Notes under the pieces: generated by a model
Seen by the model: the letters and a program-made list of their open reading frames with translations, nothing else
The model's database searches: none
What the model was told of the DNA's origin: nothing
NCBI GenBank assembly: GCA_014529385.2
Contig: CM043942.1
Location: 4,056,501 to 4,120,500, forward strand
DNA: 64,000 bases
Direction: 5' to 3'
Source of the DNA: Adiantum capillus-veneris
Lineage: Eukaryota; Streptophyta; Polypodiopsida; Polypodiales; Pteridaceae
Program-made: the position numbers and the translations under genes
Shown here: positions 36,189 through 47,079 of the stretch, one piece after another
Layout of the letters: every line of letters begins with the position of its first letter
Position numbering within the stretch: position 1 is the first letter of the stretch

Positions 36189-36381
36189 AAAACAGGTCTT
36201 GAGTTCAACTCTCCTCGTCAGATAGATCTTTCAGGTCTCTTGGGATAATGTCCTACTACGTTAAAACTCTCTTTTTTTTCTTCTTCTTCTACTCTCTCCC
36301 TTGCTGCAGCAAAAAACAGTCCAGAGCTTCCTGGCCCGTTGCTGATTCTCTCTCTGTCCAGAGCTTCCTGACCCATTGCTG

Positions 36382-36415
<34 letters not shown>

Positions 36416-36473
36416 GAGCTTCCTGGCCCTGCCCCTGTTATCCCGCGACATGATTCCGGACAGGAAGCTTTGT

Positions 36474-36524
<51 letters not shown>
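36141..36524. repeat. Clustered (CT)n runs and a tandem CCAGAGCTTCCTG repeat
   Basis: CT runs at about 36141-36186, 36379-36412 and 36476-36524. Between them a phrase CCAGAGCTTCCTG(A/G)CCC...TTGCTGATTCTCTCTCT occurs about three times (near 36318, 36358 and 36413), expanding together with the CT tract. Confidence 0.85.
36190..36290 (+). mobile_element. Truncated SINE copy
   Basis: Matches the body of the SINE at 23289-23455 on the opposite strand: B box GAGTTCAACTC (36201-36211), GATAGATCTTTCAGGTCTCTTGGGATAAT region, ACGTTAA, then T-rich and TTC/CT tail. The A-box half is missing and a CT run stands in its place. Confidence 0.7.
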
Positions 36525-36526
<2 letters not shown>

Positions 36527-36529
36527 GCT

Positions 36530-37773
36530 GGAGCAGAAGGCTGCGCACCTGATTCTCTCTCTCCCCGGCTACGATGTGCCCCACTGCTTTTCCAGAATTA
36601 CCTCACTACCTTTCGCCATCTTTCGCCCTCTGTTTTTTAATAATAATAGTCTCCCTCCAATGAGGTGCTGCCGAGTGGCGAAAGTCTTCTCAAAAACGAT
36701 ATTACACAATCAAGGTAAAAATATGTATAGTAGAAGAATGCATGGGGCAAGGAGTAATCCCAGATGAGTAATTGAGAGTCCAGTGAACAGCAACATCAAT
36801 AGAAACCCCACCTAATCCTCGTCTTTCACTACACTTAACTAATCCTCGTACCTCAATCATAAACCCACTCCATTTTAAGATCATCCATATTAGATACCTT
36901 ACATTTGTTCCCCCAACTTCTGAGCTTTGAACCCTCCACTACAAACACTGGTACTCTCTCATCCTTGTTTTAAGTAGTAGTACGTACCTCCCCTCCTTCA
37001 CAGCCTTTGCATCCTCCTTCGTTATCTTCACTACTTGGTGGCCCGTCTTGCACAAATTAGCATGTGGCATTCAGTTGCAAAACACTCATAAGCATTAGGA
37101 GCCCCATCCTTGCCCAATGTTGCGATCAAATGTTCGGACGTCAACATGGAAAGAATCACGATACCCAAACTCCCATCCAGCTAGTTTATCCTTCACAGGT
37201 TGAGTTCCAACGATACCCAATCACCCATATACTACCCCTTGCCCTCCAAGATCTCCTTGGATCGATCATAATAATCCATAACAATCCATATTAGCAGAAT
37301 GCTCTTTAAGGAAAGTGGCAATCAAACGGGAGTAAACATTCCAGGAGACATGCATCAGCAATGGTACTGACCAGCATAATTTGTGATGAACTTGCATGCA
37401 CAGAACGTTTTAAGCATACATGATAGATCCTTGCCAATCCCTTGTCATCGCCAGTTAATGGGACTATCAGGTTTTTCCGTAGGTAACAAAACACATGCAA
37501 GGTTTCACATCATAGGTAGCTGCCTCAAAAGGTAACAACCATGTTGATTTTATACTTGAACAAAGCTACACGATCGTCTCTGTTGATGATGCTTGCAGGA
37601 GTACGAAGGAGGCCCTGTTTGCTGCCATTGCTGTGTCCAAAAACATTCAGCGATCCAAACAATGACTATAACAGGTAAAATGTTGTTTTGGAACTACAAA
37701 GGGTTTCTAAGCAAGAGGGTACTCTTCCCCTTCAAATGCTGGTTGATTTATGAACAAAGCCAATCTCTTCCAC
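36530..37773. other. No gene recognised; includes the presumed RFC3 3' UTR
   Basis: No coding motif. The part nearest 37773 should be the 3' untranslated region of RFC3 (- strand). I did not find a clear AATAAA signal. Confidence 0.4.
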
Positions 37774-38952
37774 TTAGCCAAACGTAGCAATCAGGAACCT
37801 TTTGTAAATGCTCATGAATTTGGCTACAAATGCTGTACAGGGTGTCAATAAAAAACATTCAGGCCCTTCTACAGGGGTTAAGCAATCAATAAGCTTTATT
37901 GTCTGCCATAGAACAGTCACAAATACCTTCTAAATGAAAAATAGCCTTCTGTCCACGTTGCATACGATGCTCCTATGTAATCAAAGAAAGCCAATAAGTC
38001 AAATGTTTAAGAAACTAGTTAATCCAGACTAGATTATGCTTCTAAGAGAAGAGTTACAAGCCTACATAATAAGCGGCCCAATGACACACTTCATGTTTGA
38101 GCTCAGAATCAAGTTTCTTCATCAGCTCAAGGAGGAGTCTCTGAAACAGAGCACAAATTCAGTTTCTCAATATACCTCTTACAAAAAGCTTTCAATCTAC
38201 TGCCTGCCTTTCAAAAGGTGAAGAATTACCACTGCATCCTTACCTTCAACACAATTTCAGGTGGAATGCAATTGACAAGTAGCTCGTAAAGTTTTCCACG
38301 TACCAAGAACAATCTGCAAATTAAGACACATTCATGGTCAGACGAAATGCACTTAAGGGCCAAGTTTAAACAACTGCGGGCAGTCCCACCTCTTTGGACT
38401 CTGCTCGTTTACAATATCAGATGCAATTTCTACAATGTACTGTTCCCAATCAGCTGATTGAACAGATTGATCTTCAGTAAAGGGATATCTGGTACAAACA
38501 AGCCTCACCCCTTAATGTCCATCTCTGCAGGTCTACTAATTAAGTGAAGCCCTAGAAACTCACTGATGAACTTTGCATGCCTCCAAAGAAAGAATTGCAC
38601 GCCGTAGATTTCTATTGGAACTGAGTGCTATTCGAGCAGCAAACCCTAAAGGGAGCTGCAAGCCTTCTTTCTTGGCAACATGTTGAAGCACTTTCACAAT
38701 CTGCAACCAAAGCATCAAAACTGGTTAGATGTTCTCAAACAAATGAGACTTGAATAATAAGATGACGTACCTCCTCTTTAGATGGTGCACTTATTCGAAT
38801 GTTCAAGCAACGCGAACGAACTGCTTCAATGACCTTCGAGGCACTGTTGCAGCACAAAATTAGCCTACAAGCTGAACTGTACTTTTCCATAGTACGGCGA
38901 AGAGAATGTTGCGCCTCTTTCGAGAGTCTATCAACTTCATTCAAAACGAGTA
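37774..38952 (-). CDS. RFC3: Replication factor C subunit 3, C-terminal seven exons
   Basis: RFC3 is a small AAA+ subunit of the clamp loader that opens PCNA and places it on primed DNA during replication. Seven exons on the - strand join in one open frame with GT-AG introns: 38952-38771, 38700-38564, 38488-38390, 38313-38244, 38140-38066, 37972-37927 and 37832-37774 (stop TAA 37774-37776). Phases match at every junction. Recognisable parts are VLVLNEVDRLSKEAQHSLRR (Walker B region), LILCCNSASKVIEAVRSRC (sensor 1 and the SRC motif), RNLRRAILSLEAC (sensor 2 region) and the C-terminal collar (GKLYELLVNCIPPEIVLK, CHWAAYYEH, AFVAKFMSIYK). This is a clear plant RFC3 match. The N-terminal exons with Walker A are not found between 38952 and the window end. 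Either a very long retroelement-filled intron follows or the gene is truncated; intact frames and splice sites favour the first. Confidence 0.93.
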
Positions 38953-39360
38953 CTGCCACAGACACAATTGAAAATCAGATATTTGCCTACCTTTTCAATA
39001 TATCACATCACTGCCTTAAAATTTCTAAACACCAAAGTCATAATTACGAATCGTTTCCCACACTGATTTCCCGTATCCAAGCAAGTCAAAAAGGATGCAA
39101 CATCACAAGTGCCTGCAATATGCAGTAAGCCCAGCATCTACCAAATTGTTCGGGTGAGGAGCTGGCAAGAGAACAGCCAGCTCTTTTCCAATCAAAGAAA
39201 CTCTTCACAAACCTTTATTCATGACTATGTGATAGCCTTATAGCATCTTCCTGTACCTTTAATTTCAGGGATAAACTCCAAAGATAACCGAACCAGTAGA
39301 GCTTTTAAGTAGAAGCTTGTAGCATTATGAAAAAATAAAGATGCCGTTGCTCAATAATTG
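38953..39360 (-). other. Start of a large RFC3 intron
   Basis: Follows (in + coordinates) the acceptor-side AG of exon 38952-38771. No further RFC3 exon is recognised here. Retroelement sequence begins near 39362. Confidence 0.5.
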
Positions 39361-39361
39361 T

Positions 39362-39487
39362 CAGGTGCAGCGGAAGAGTTTAAGGATTTAGCCCGGATTT
39401 AGTACTCCGCACAAACACAAGGTTACTTCACTTCACTTGAAAAGAGAAACTGAACTGAACACAATGAAGGAAAAAGACGCAAAGAGA
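39362..39487 (-). repeat. LTR-end fragment, minus orientation
   Basis: Begins AGGTGCAGCGGAAGAG, the reverse complement of the LTR end seen at 53001-53012, and shares GTACTCCGCACAAA with 41170. Probably the outer end of an LTR on the - strand. Confidence 0.5.
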
Positions 39488-39625
39488 AATGAAATGAAAT
39501 GTTTATTAACGTCTACAAAAGGCCTAAAAGACCAATACATCACATCCTCATCAAGTGTGTCACAGAGAGAGAGAGAGAGAGAGATGAAATGAAATGATAT
39601 ATTAACGTCTTCAAAAGGCCAAATT
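39488..39625 (-). repeat. Two short LINE 3'-tail copies
   Basis: Two copies of the LINE tail on the - strand: 39488-39530 (AAATGAAATG, then ATTAACGTCTACAAAAGGCC) and 39583-39625, the second preceded by a (GA)n run (39562-39582). Both lack any upstream LINE coding sequence. Confidence 0.8.
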
Positions 39626-39654
39626 AGGTTTTAGTCTTTCACTTTACTTCATTT

Positions 39655-39755
39655 TATTTTTGTACCCAGACATTGGATTAGACCACAAGGATTGTATCAA
39701 TTTAATCTCATAGGTCATTTTGGCCTTTTGAAGACGTTTAATATAACATTTCATT

Positions 39756-39838
<83 letters not shown>
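39655..39838 (+). repeat. LINE 3'-UTR fragment ending in (CT)n
   Basis: 39655-39759 matches the end of the LINE-A 3' UTR (TTGTACCCAGACATTGG, CTCATAGGTCATTTTGGCC, GAAGACGTTTAATATAAC), followed directly by a pure CT run at 39760-39838. It is a strongly 5'-truncated LINE insertion and lies head-on to the two reverse copies just before it. Confidence 0.85.
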
Positions 39839-39839
<1 letters not shown>

Positions 39840-39841
<2 letters not shown>

Positions 39842-39996
39842 CACATCCCTACCTATCTCATTCTCTCTCTAAAAGAAATCAACATTCGTGCTAAGTAGCA
39901 CACATTCAAGCAAGGAAAGAAGTAAATATTTGTGGAAGTATAAAGTCTAGATCTTCACCATTTCAATTCCGTCGCACCTCACATTGGTATTAGGGC
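39840..39996 (+). mobile_element. LTR end and primer-binding site
   Basis: The segment ends ...GTCGCACCTCACA, followed at 39985-39996 by TGGTATTAGGGC, which differs by two bases from the initiator-Met PBS. This looks like the end of a + strand LTR truncated on its left by the LINE fragment. Confidence 0.6.
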
Positions 39997-41119
39997 TTTG
40001 TGATTTTGCACTAATCGTTAAGTCTTTAAAAAAGAATCTCTTTAGTGTTTTGAGTGTGTGTTGTAGCGTTTCGCCCAAGGACGCTCCTCTCATTCAAGGA
40101 ACTTCAGGACCTGCCATTATGCGTAGGACCGTGCGCCTTGGGTGTAGGAAATGCAAACATCATACACCAAGGATTACAGTTTTAGTACACCTTCGAGAGG
40201 ATAGTTGGCTTGATGTGCACGCTTGACCACCTCGACATAAAGAAATCCTAGCATGGATATTTGCAATCACAAATTAAATTCTTCAACATGACAGATCGCA
40301 TAATAGAAGACATGCATTGGAAACATGAAGATGTTGATTCCGAGTATAACGATTTATTAGCGGCATATGACTACAAACGAACGCGCCATCCAAACCAACC
40401 TATTAGCTTTGAAGTCTTGACATTGTTTGAACAACCATCTCTCCCATCTGCTTGGAGAATCCCATCGGCATTGCATCGTCATTGATTTGTACACATCTTT
40501 GGCAACACATCGAGTCCACATCATCTGCGTCTTCTTAGCAATCGGCTGCCATTAATCCAAAGCCAAAGGGTTCCAATCCGAACAACCATCGTGGGAGTTC
40601 GTAGGCATCGTGAGCCTACATTCGCAGCCGCATCCATTTCAAAGACAAGGATTCATCCAGAGCTTCCATCATATGGCAATCTAGTTGAAGCCCGAAGAGG
40701 AGCCTCTATCTTTGAGAGATTATTTGGTGGTTTCATGAGACATCATACAAAGTACTTGCTATGGTTCGTGGGCATTCCAAATAACATGTGCATCTCCATC
40801 TCCCATTCGGCATTGCTCTCGCCAATCTTCCCGCGTAGGAGCAACATAGGTTGGTTGGTAACCTTTGTGGGCATCAATGTTTGCATATTCTATTCGCTCC
40901 ACACGCATCGTTTGGTTCACACCATCCGAGTTGGGACAGTAAAGGTTGCGGTAACCAACAAGGGAATAGTTGATCCAAGAGTATGAGGTGCAGCAGACAT
41001 AGTCACAAGGGAAGCCCATTTTTGGGCTTCCCATCCCCACTTTCCGTCCCGCTCTCTTTTTTACACTAAAAATCCATTTGAGCACCGTCCCCCATCCCCA
41101 CTCCTCGGGACGCGTCCCT
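39997..41119. other. Internal sequence of an unidentified LTR element; no gene recognised
   Basis: After the PBS the + strand has only short frames without a recognised gag or pol motif. The element may be non-autonomous or heavily decayed. Confidence 0.35.
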
Positions 41120-42180
41120 TGTGACTATGACAACGGAAGAGAATAAGGATTTTGTCGGATCTAGTACTCCGCACAAATACAAGGGACACTTGAAATAACT
41201 AAACTGAACTGAAAGAAAGAGAGAGACGAGAGAGAGAAAAGAGACAACATAGGGATTTCGAGTCCCAACCCTCAAGGGCCCCGTTGCTCTGTTGCCAGAG
41301 CAAGTACTTTCTTTATTCTTGCACAATGTTGATACAATGACTAAATACTGAGATGATGATGCTAAAGGGTATTGATGCTACTGATGCTGGGTACTAGGTA
41401 CTGATGGTACTGCGAGGTACTGAGACGTTCTATGTCGACGACGACGACGACGGGTGTTGCTGGGTCTATGTCGACGACGGTGATGTCGACGACGAGGTAC
41501 TGATGGGTCTGTGTTGACGACGATGATGATGACGACGATGACGAGGTTCTGATGGATCTTTGTCGGTGACGATGAGTTTCTTGATGGGTCTGTGTCGACG
41601 ACGACAACGACGATGGTGTCTGTGATGATGACGATGATGGTGTTGTCGTCAAGTCCAAGATCTGCGATGACGATGTCGATGATGACGATGGTGTCAACAA
41701 CAACGGCGTCAAGGTTGAAAACTGAAAACGCTGGTTGATCTGTAGGGCTGAATACGGCGTTGATGGTTAGGGATGAGAACTGGAAATTGTATCGTGACAA
41801 CGACGAGGTCAACGACGGTGACAACGAGATTGAAAAACGCTGAGGCTGAAAACTGAATTCTTCGCGAGGGATGGCTTTTCGGCGAGGATCTACTGACGGG
41901 AATGGAATCGGGGATGCGACGAGGCTAAAGGGATGGTACTGTTGCAAACACGTTAATGGCTGAAAACTGCCCAAAAACGTTGGGCTCTGCAATGGATGCA
42001 AAACGCTAGCTGCTGCTGGGACTTCTGTTGAGAGGCTCCTTCTATTGTTAGATTACTACTCCTCTGCCTCTATTGAGTGCCCAATGGTTTTCTTTTATAG
42101 TTTCTTTAGCAATTTGCCCTACCTACTCTTCCAACAAAAGTCACTTATTAATAAATAAGTGAAAAATGTACGTTGGCAAA
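41120..42180 (-). mobile_element. LTR of the gag-PR element family, minus orientation
   Basis: Read on the - strand this shares, with the LTR at 52.1-53.0 kb, a phrase around GAAGAGTAGGTAGGGCAAATT, a TATA-like CTATAAAAG, several AACGCTGG phrases and a GAC/GTC trinucleotide-rich block (about 41400-41860). It ends near a GTACTCCGCACAAA phrase shared with 39400. No coding sequence. Boundaries are approximate. Confidence 0.6.
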
Positions 42181-43407
42181 AAGTGTTCTATGCTTTGGAA
42201 AATACTCATGCTCAAATGACTGTATTGTGCAAGAGAGGGTATGCAACTACGACCGGCGGCCTGGGCATGCACGTCCTGCTGGAGGGTCACAAGTGTCGGG
42301 CTCAGTCCTAAGTTAGGCTATGATTGATGCTAGTCCATGGCAGAACCATGTCCACGTGGCGCAAGTGAAGTACGCACGTGACAAAGAGGCAGTGCATTGG
42401 TTGCAAGTAGATGTATCATCATCATCCCTGTCTTTTGGACATTTCCACATCGTCCGAGGGAGCCTCTCTCTCAAAAATAGCCATGGAGGACATCATTTAG
42501 GTCATTCATTCGAGATCATCTTATGGCCTGCATGGAGTTCCGTACACATACCTCACCTTAAGCAGGAGGGGATGTCACATGCACATGGCTTTGTGTCACG
42601 TGGACATGCTTCATCGACTTCCAAAGCCAATTCTTTACCTTTCCCTAGATAAGAGTGTCTAGAATCCTAGGAGGATTAGTACCAACAATTTTGTGAGCCT
42701 GTTCGCAAGACCTGCATGCCCGAACTAGTCCATTCTTTCAGGCTTCCCAGTTTTAAAACCCTCTTGATAAATGGATTGTACAAGCGTTTTGACAGATGTT
42801 ATTACACTTCGGTGGTCATCTGACATGACGAGTATGTAGGTCTAGATTAGAGGAACATGTCAATCCTGTCGATTTCGTCAATGGGTCACAAAATAGTGAG
42901 TTATCGTCAAAAAACTCCCATGTGCGCACATTTACACATTTTTCCTGACCTGGCCTAAAATTCCAGATCGGGCTTAAAAGGTCCTATATGAGGAGCACAT
43001 GGCCCAGCATTTTGCACATTCTAGGAGCGCTGGCAAAGAGCAAGCCTTAGCGTTTTGCATTAGCCTACACAAAGTTTTTGCTGCAAAGTCACAAATCAGC
43101 CCAACGTTTTGCATCAACATATTCAGCCCAGCGTTTTCAGTTTTCAGCCCTTCCCCTCGCCAGATACGCACCACATCTACTTACGCTAGCATCTCCGCTT
43201 GTAAGGATTCTAGTTACTAATCCTTAATTAAGTACTTAAACTCATGATTAAGACTTAAGAAACTGAACTTGACTCACTGATAAAACTCAAAAGACTCTGT
43301 GTCTGTTTGATCGAATGCTTAAAAACAGAGTACAATAGGCTCCTTATATAGGAGACGAAGAGACACAAATGAAAAGACACGTCTCATGGTGAAGAGACGT
43401 GACTTTA
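42181..43407. other. LTR-element sequence interrupted by the chromovirus; no gene
   Basis: No gene motif. Phrases such as CAGCCCAGCGTTTT (near 43125) recall the LTRs at 52-57 kb. The sequence resumes after the inserted chromovirus at 50377 and appears to reach an LTR end (GTGACA) near 50606 followed by a polypyrimidine run, so 43190-43407 plus 50377-50606 probably form one split - strand LTR. Confidence 0.45.
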
Positions 43408-43412
43408 GACGT

Positions 43413-44935
43413 TGTCACATAAATACGGAAGCGTAAACTGACGTTTAATTGCACTTCAAATACTCAAGAGAATTAGAGGGAGAGAGAAAACTTGACACTC
43501 CATTGGGGACCAAAAGATGGGCTGGTCCCCCCCCGTAAAGAGAATATCTTTATTACTAAGGGAGAATCTTTACAAGCACATGAACGGGGCATACGCCCGT
43601 CCTCTATTCTTTCTTCTGTTCTGTTCTCACTACTGATTGAGAAAGTGTTTCCACTTTCTTTTTGCTTAGGGGATTTCCAATCTTCTGCGAGACTGGTTGG
43701 AAGCTCTCGAAAAGAGACTCTATCTTCCAAAACAGCTCATCGGAAGCTCTCACAGAGGAGAGTCCATCTTCCGTTATGTGTTGCCTTCATGCTCATTCAT
43801 TCATGCATCGAACACAAAAGAGAAACAAGCAAAATGCACACGCACATGCTTGCTGTAATTTTCTGCACATAACCTGAAATTCTTACCTGTGCACACCCCT
43901 ACGCCGAAACAGAAGTCTTCTTCGCGATGGAATCGCGCCAAACTTGATGTAGACTTAGGATAAGGAGAGAGAAGAGAATTTCTATGGCTGATCTGCTGAA
44001 AACAGCCCTAATCGAGGTGATGAGGGGCTGAAAACAGAGAATTACAGCAGCCGCACTCTGCTAAGAGAGCGTCTACGGCAGCTTCTCGCGATGAAACTTC
44101 ACCAGAAGGTGTCTATGACTGTGAGATCCCTTATTCTTGACAATGGGAGCACAAGGCTACCCTACCACATATGTCGCAAGGGGCTGCTCTCAAGCTTCAA
44201 TGGAGGGTTCCACCGCGTAGAGCACGCTCACATTAGGGGGGGTAGGTGCACGGCCAGCCCTGAAAATGGGGGAGGGGGGGCTCCTAAATAGCCATTAGGG
44301 AGAGGGGGCGCTAGGAAGAGAGAGAGGGTGAGAGTGAGAGTGAGAGTGAGAGAGAGTTAGTTTGCATTGGTAAGTGTGCTACTTGGCACGCTTACTTTAA
44401 AACTTAAAAACCATTCAACTTTTGACTTTAAAAACTTCTAGCTCATTAATTAAAAATGTGCAACTAACTAACAAATGCTACCAATGATTCTTTTATGAGA
44501 ACACCAAAGGTCTGTCGACGCAATGCCGCACTGGCACTGCACTGCCTTTACCTGTTCACACTTGTCCGGCCTCCTGCCCGGGCACGGACCGTTAAATTTA
44601 ATTTAACGAAACTTACCCTAAGGCTTTATTAGCTTTATTAGCCTTAGGGTCACTGTTCTAAGGACCCCATCTCATTCATGTGCTTGTACTGACGCGCGTA
44701 TTTTTCCTGAGCCTAAAATCTGAGGCTACTGCTTACCCCTTTCTGAAGACCCGATTTCCCAATCACTAGGGCTTGAGGGTAATTTCTGCTAAGGTCCCTC
44801 TGAGGTGTTGTGGCTTGCATTTAGGCTCACCTGAGGCCTTAGAACTGCTAGGTCTATTCTGGTGTGCACACAACTAATTAGATAATTCTTTTCTCGTAAA
44901 TAAATTAATTATTTACAAAGTCTGACTTAGTTACA
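43413..44935 (-). repeat. Chromovirus 3' LTR
   Basis: 1523 bp, near-identical partner of 48851-50371. Its start is preceded on the - strand by a purine-rich PPT (44936-44943 as pyrimidines on +). Confidence 0.95.
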
Positions 44936-44947
44936 TCCCTCTTGGTT

Positions 44948-45290
44948 CTAAACAGTTGACCTCAACTGTAGAGCGTCAACGTAACTGTGCAAGATGTCAG
45001 GGTAGTCCTTGAGATCGGACTCAGTCATCCACTTTGCATCTAAAGGAGTGTAATTCTTGAACTTGACTAAATACTTTCGATGTAGACTCCCCGACTTGAG
45101 TTGTCTCTCCGAGTGGTGTATTATCTGTTCAGGTTGAAGGATTTCCTCAGTCTCTTCGACTTTTGGAGGATCTTCTTGTACGGGCCCCACTGGAGGAGGT
45201 CCAACATAGGGTCGGAGGAGACTGACATGAAAAGTATTATGGATTCGCCAATTATAAGGAAAATCCAATCTGAAAGTTTGCCATAAACTT
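44948..45290 (-). pseudogene. Chromovirus integrase C-terminal tail with chromodomain
   Basis: The reverse frame reads FRLDFPYNWRIHNTFHVSLL, then RPYVGPPP, then a chromodomain-like block EEILQPEQIIHHSERQL, YLVKFKNY, DAKWMTESDL. Chromodomains at this position define the chromovirus branch and steer integration to marked chromatin. It is out of frame with the upstream pol at the deletion junction near 45290. Confidence 0.88.
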
Positions 45291-47079
45291 TATGTCTGTC
45301 ATATTTTACCTTTTGGCAGACTAAACACTCGCGTACATATTTTTCAATGTCCGCACGGAGTGTTGGCCAAAAGAAATACCTTTCGAGGGCACTAGTGGTG
45401 GAAGCAATTCCGCAATGCCCGGCATAAGGAGAATTATGTGCTTCATCCATCACCTTTTGTCGTAAGGGCTGAGCTATGCATATTGCTTGTTCACGATAGA
45501 GTGTATTATCCCTAATAGAATAAGGTGGCTTTGAGTGACCAGCTTGAAGATCTGCCCAAATTGTGGCGAAGTCTGGATCTTGAGGATACATCTCGCTGAG
45601 AGATTCTAGTTCCTCATGATAAATTGTTGTTAGTGCATTGATCTTTGGACGCCTGGAGAGAGCATCTACAACTGCATTCTTTGTTCCAGAACTGTGTAAA
45701 ATCTGAAAATGAAACATTGAAAGAAAGTTGGCCCATCTCATCTGCTTTTCTGATAACTTTCTCTGTGTGAGAAAGTAGCGAAGACTTCGATAATCCGTCT
45801 TGATAATAAAATCAGCTCCTAATAGATAGTGTTTCCAAATGGAAAGAGCATGAATTACTGCCATTAGCTCTTTTTCGTATATGGAGGCATGCAACTCTGC
45901 ATCTTTAAGGCGCCGACTTTCATAGGCTATCGCGTGACCCTCTTGGTTCAAAACTGCTCCTACACAATCTCCAGATGCATCGCAGTATACTTCGAAAGGT
46001 TTGCGAAGATCAGGGACGGTGAGAACAGGTCCGTGACTGAGTAGATACTTAAGCTTTTCGAAAGCTTGTTTTTGTCTAGACCCCCAATAGAATGGAATCC
46101 GCTTCTTTGTTAGGTCATGGAGGAGACCTGCTATCGCGGCAAAAGCTCGAATGAAACGCTGATAATAAGAACAGAGGCCAAGGAAACTTCGTACATCATG
46201 TAGTGTAGTTGGCGTAGGCCATTCTACAACTGCTTGAATCTTATCAGGGTCCATTCTCACCTGGTTGTGAGATACTATATGGCCCAAATAGTGGATTTCT
46301 TTTAGAAAGAACTCACTCTTCTTAGCATTCACAAATAATTTGTGTTTGCGTAATTCTTCAAACACTAAGGCGAGATGCTTATAGTGTTCGTCTTCCGTCT
46401 CTGAGAAGATTAAGACGTCATTAAAGAAAACGCCTGTAAAGCTTCTGTATGAGTGGAAGATTCTATGCATCATTCTGTTGAATGTAGCTGGTGCATTAGT
46501 GAGCCCAAAAGGCATCACTAGAAATTCATACAACCCGGAGGTTGTTCTAAATGAAGTCTTATGCACATCCTGAGGAGCTATGCGGATTTGATGATAACCG
46601 CTCTTCAAGTCTATACGACTAAAGACACTGGCTCCTTGTAACTTATCAAGAATGTCGTCAATCCGAGGGATTGGAAATCGATTCTTGATTGTGATCTTAT
46701 TTAGAGATCTATAGTCTATGCACATGCGGAATGTGCCATCCTTTTTCTGTACTAGCAAGACAGGTGAACAATATGGAGAAGTACTAGGCCTTATTAAGCC
46801 CTTCTCCAAAAGTTCGTTAACCTGCTTGAGAATTTCCTCTTGCTGCATTAGACTAACTCGATAAGGGGGCTGATTTGGAGGAGAACTTCCTGGGATCAAA
46901 TCAATTGTATGATTCTCAGGTCGCGAAGGTGGGAGTTCATTTGGAAGTTCATCTGCAAAACAATCTTTATATCTTTCTATTAACTTAAGTCTTTTTTGCT
47001 CTAAAGAGGAAGAAAGTTGTGAAACAAACACATCTCTCTCTCTTGCAAAAATCAAGTACGCTGAAACACACTTTTTCAT
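45121..47079 (-). pseudogene. Chromovirus pol: RT, RNase H, integrase zinc finger; core deleted
   Basis: 652 codons. RT: residues about 95-250 (SPVLLVQKKDGTFRMCIDYR, IDLKSGYHQIRI, LVMPFGLTNAPATF). The catalytic dyad, normally FDD, reads FND; the Asn codon is 46420-46422, one transition from Asp. RNase H: VYCDASGDCVGAVL, IYEKELMAVIHALSIWKHYL. Integrase zinc finger: HNSPYAGHCGIAST, WPTLRADIEKYVRECLVC (residues about 547-583). After YDRHK the DDE catalytic core is missing. The last 56 residues are an out-of-frame reading of the distal integrase tail. Without RT Asp and DDE core it cannot replicate. Confidence 0.93.

Noticed and set aside
39000-39360. Additional RFC3 exon upstream of 38952
   Set aside because: No frame here matches the Walker A or following region of RFC3, with or without splice sites.
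43492-43872. 126-codon frame with a near copy at 49088-49315
   Set aside because: Both are within the chromovirus LTRs and are not coding.
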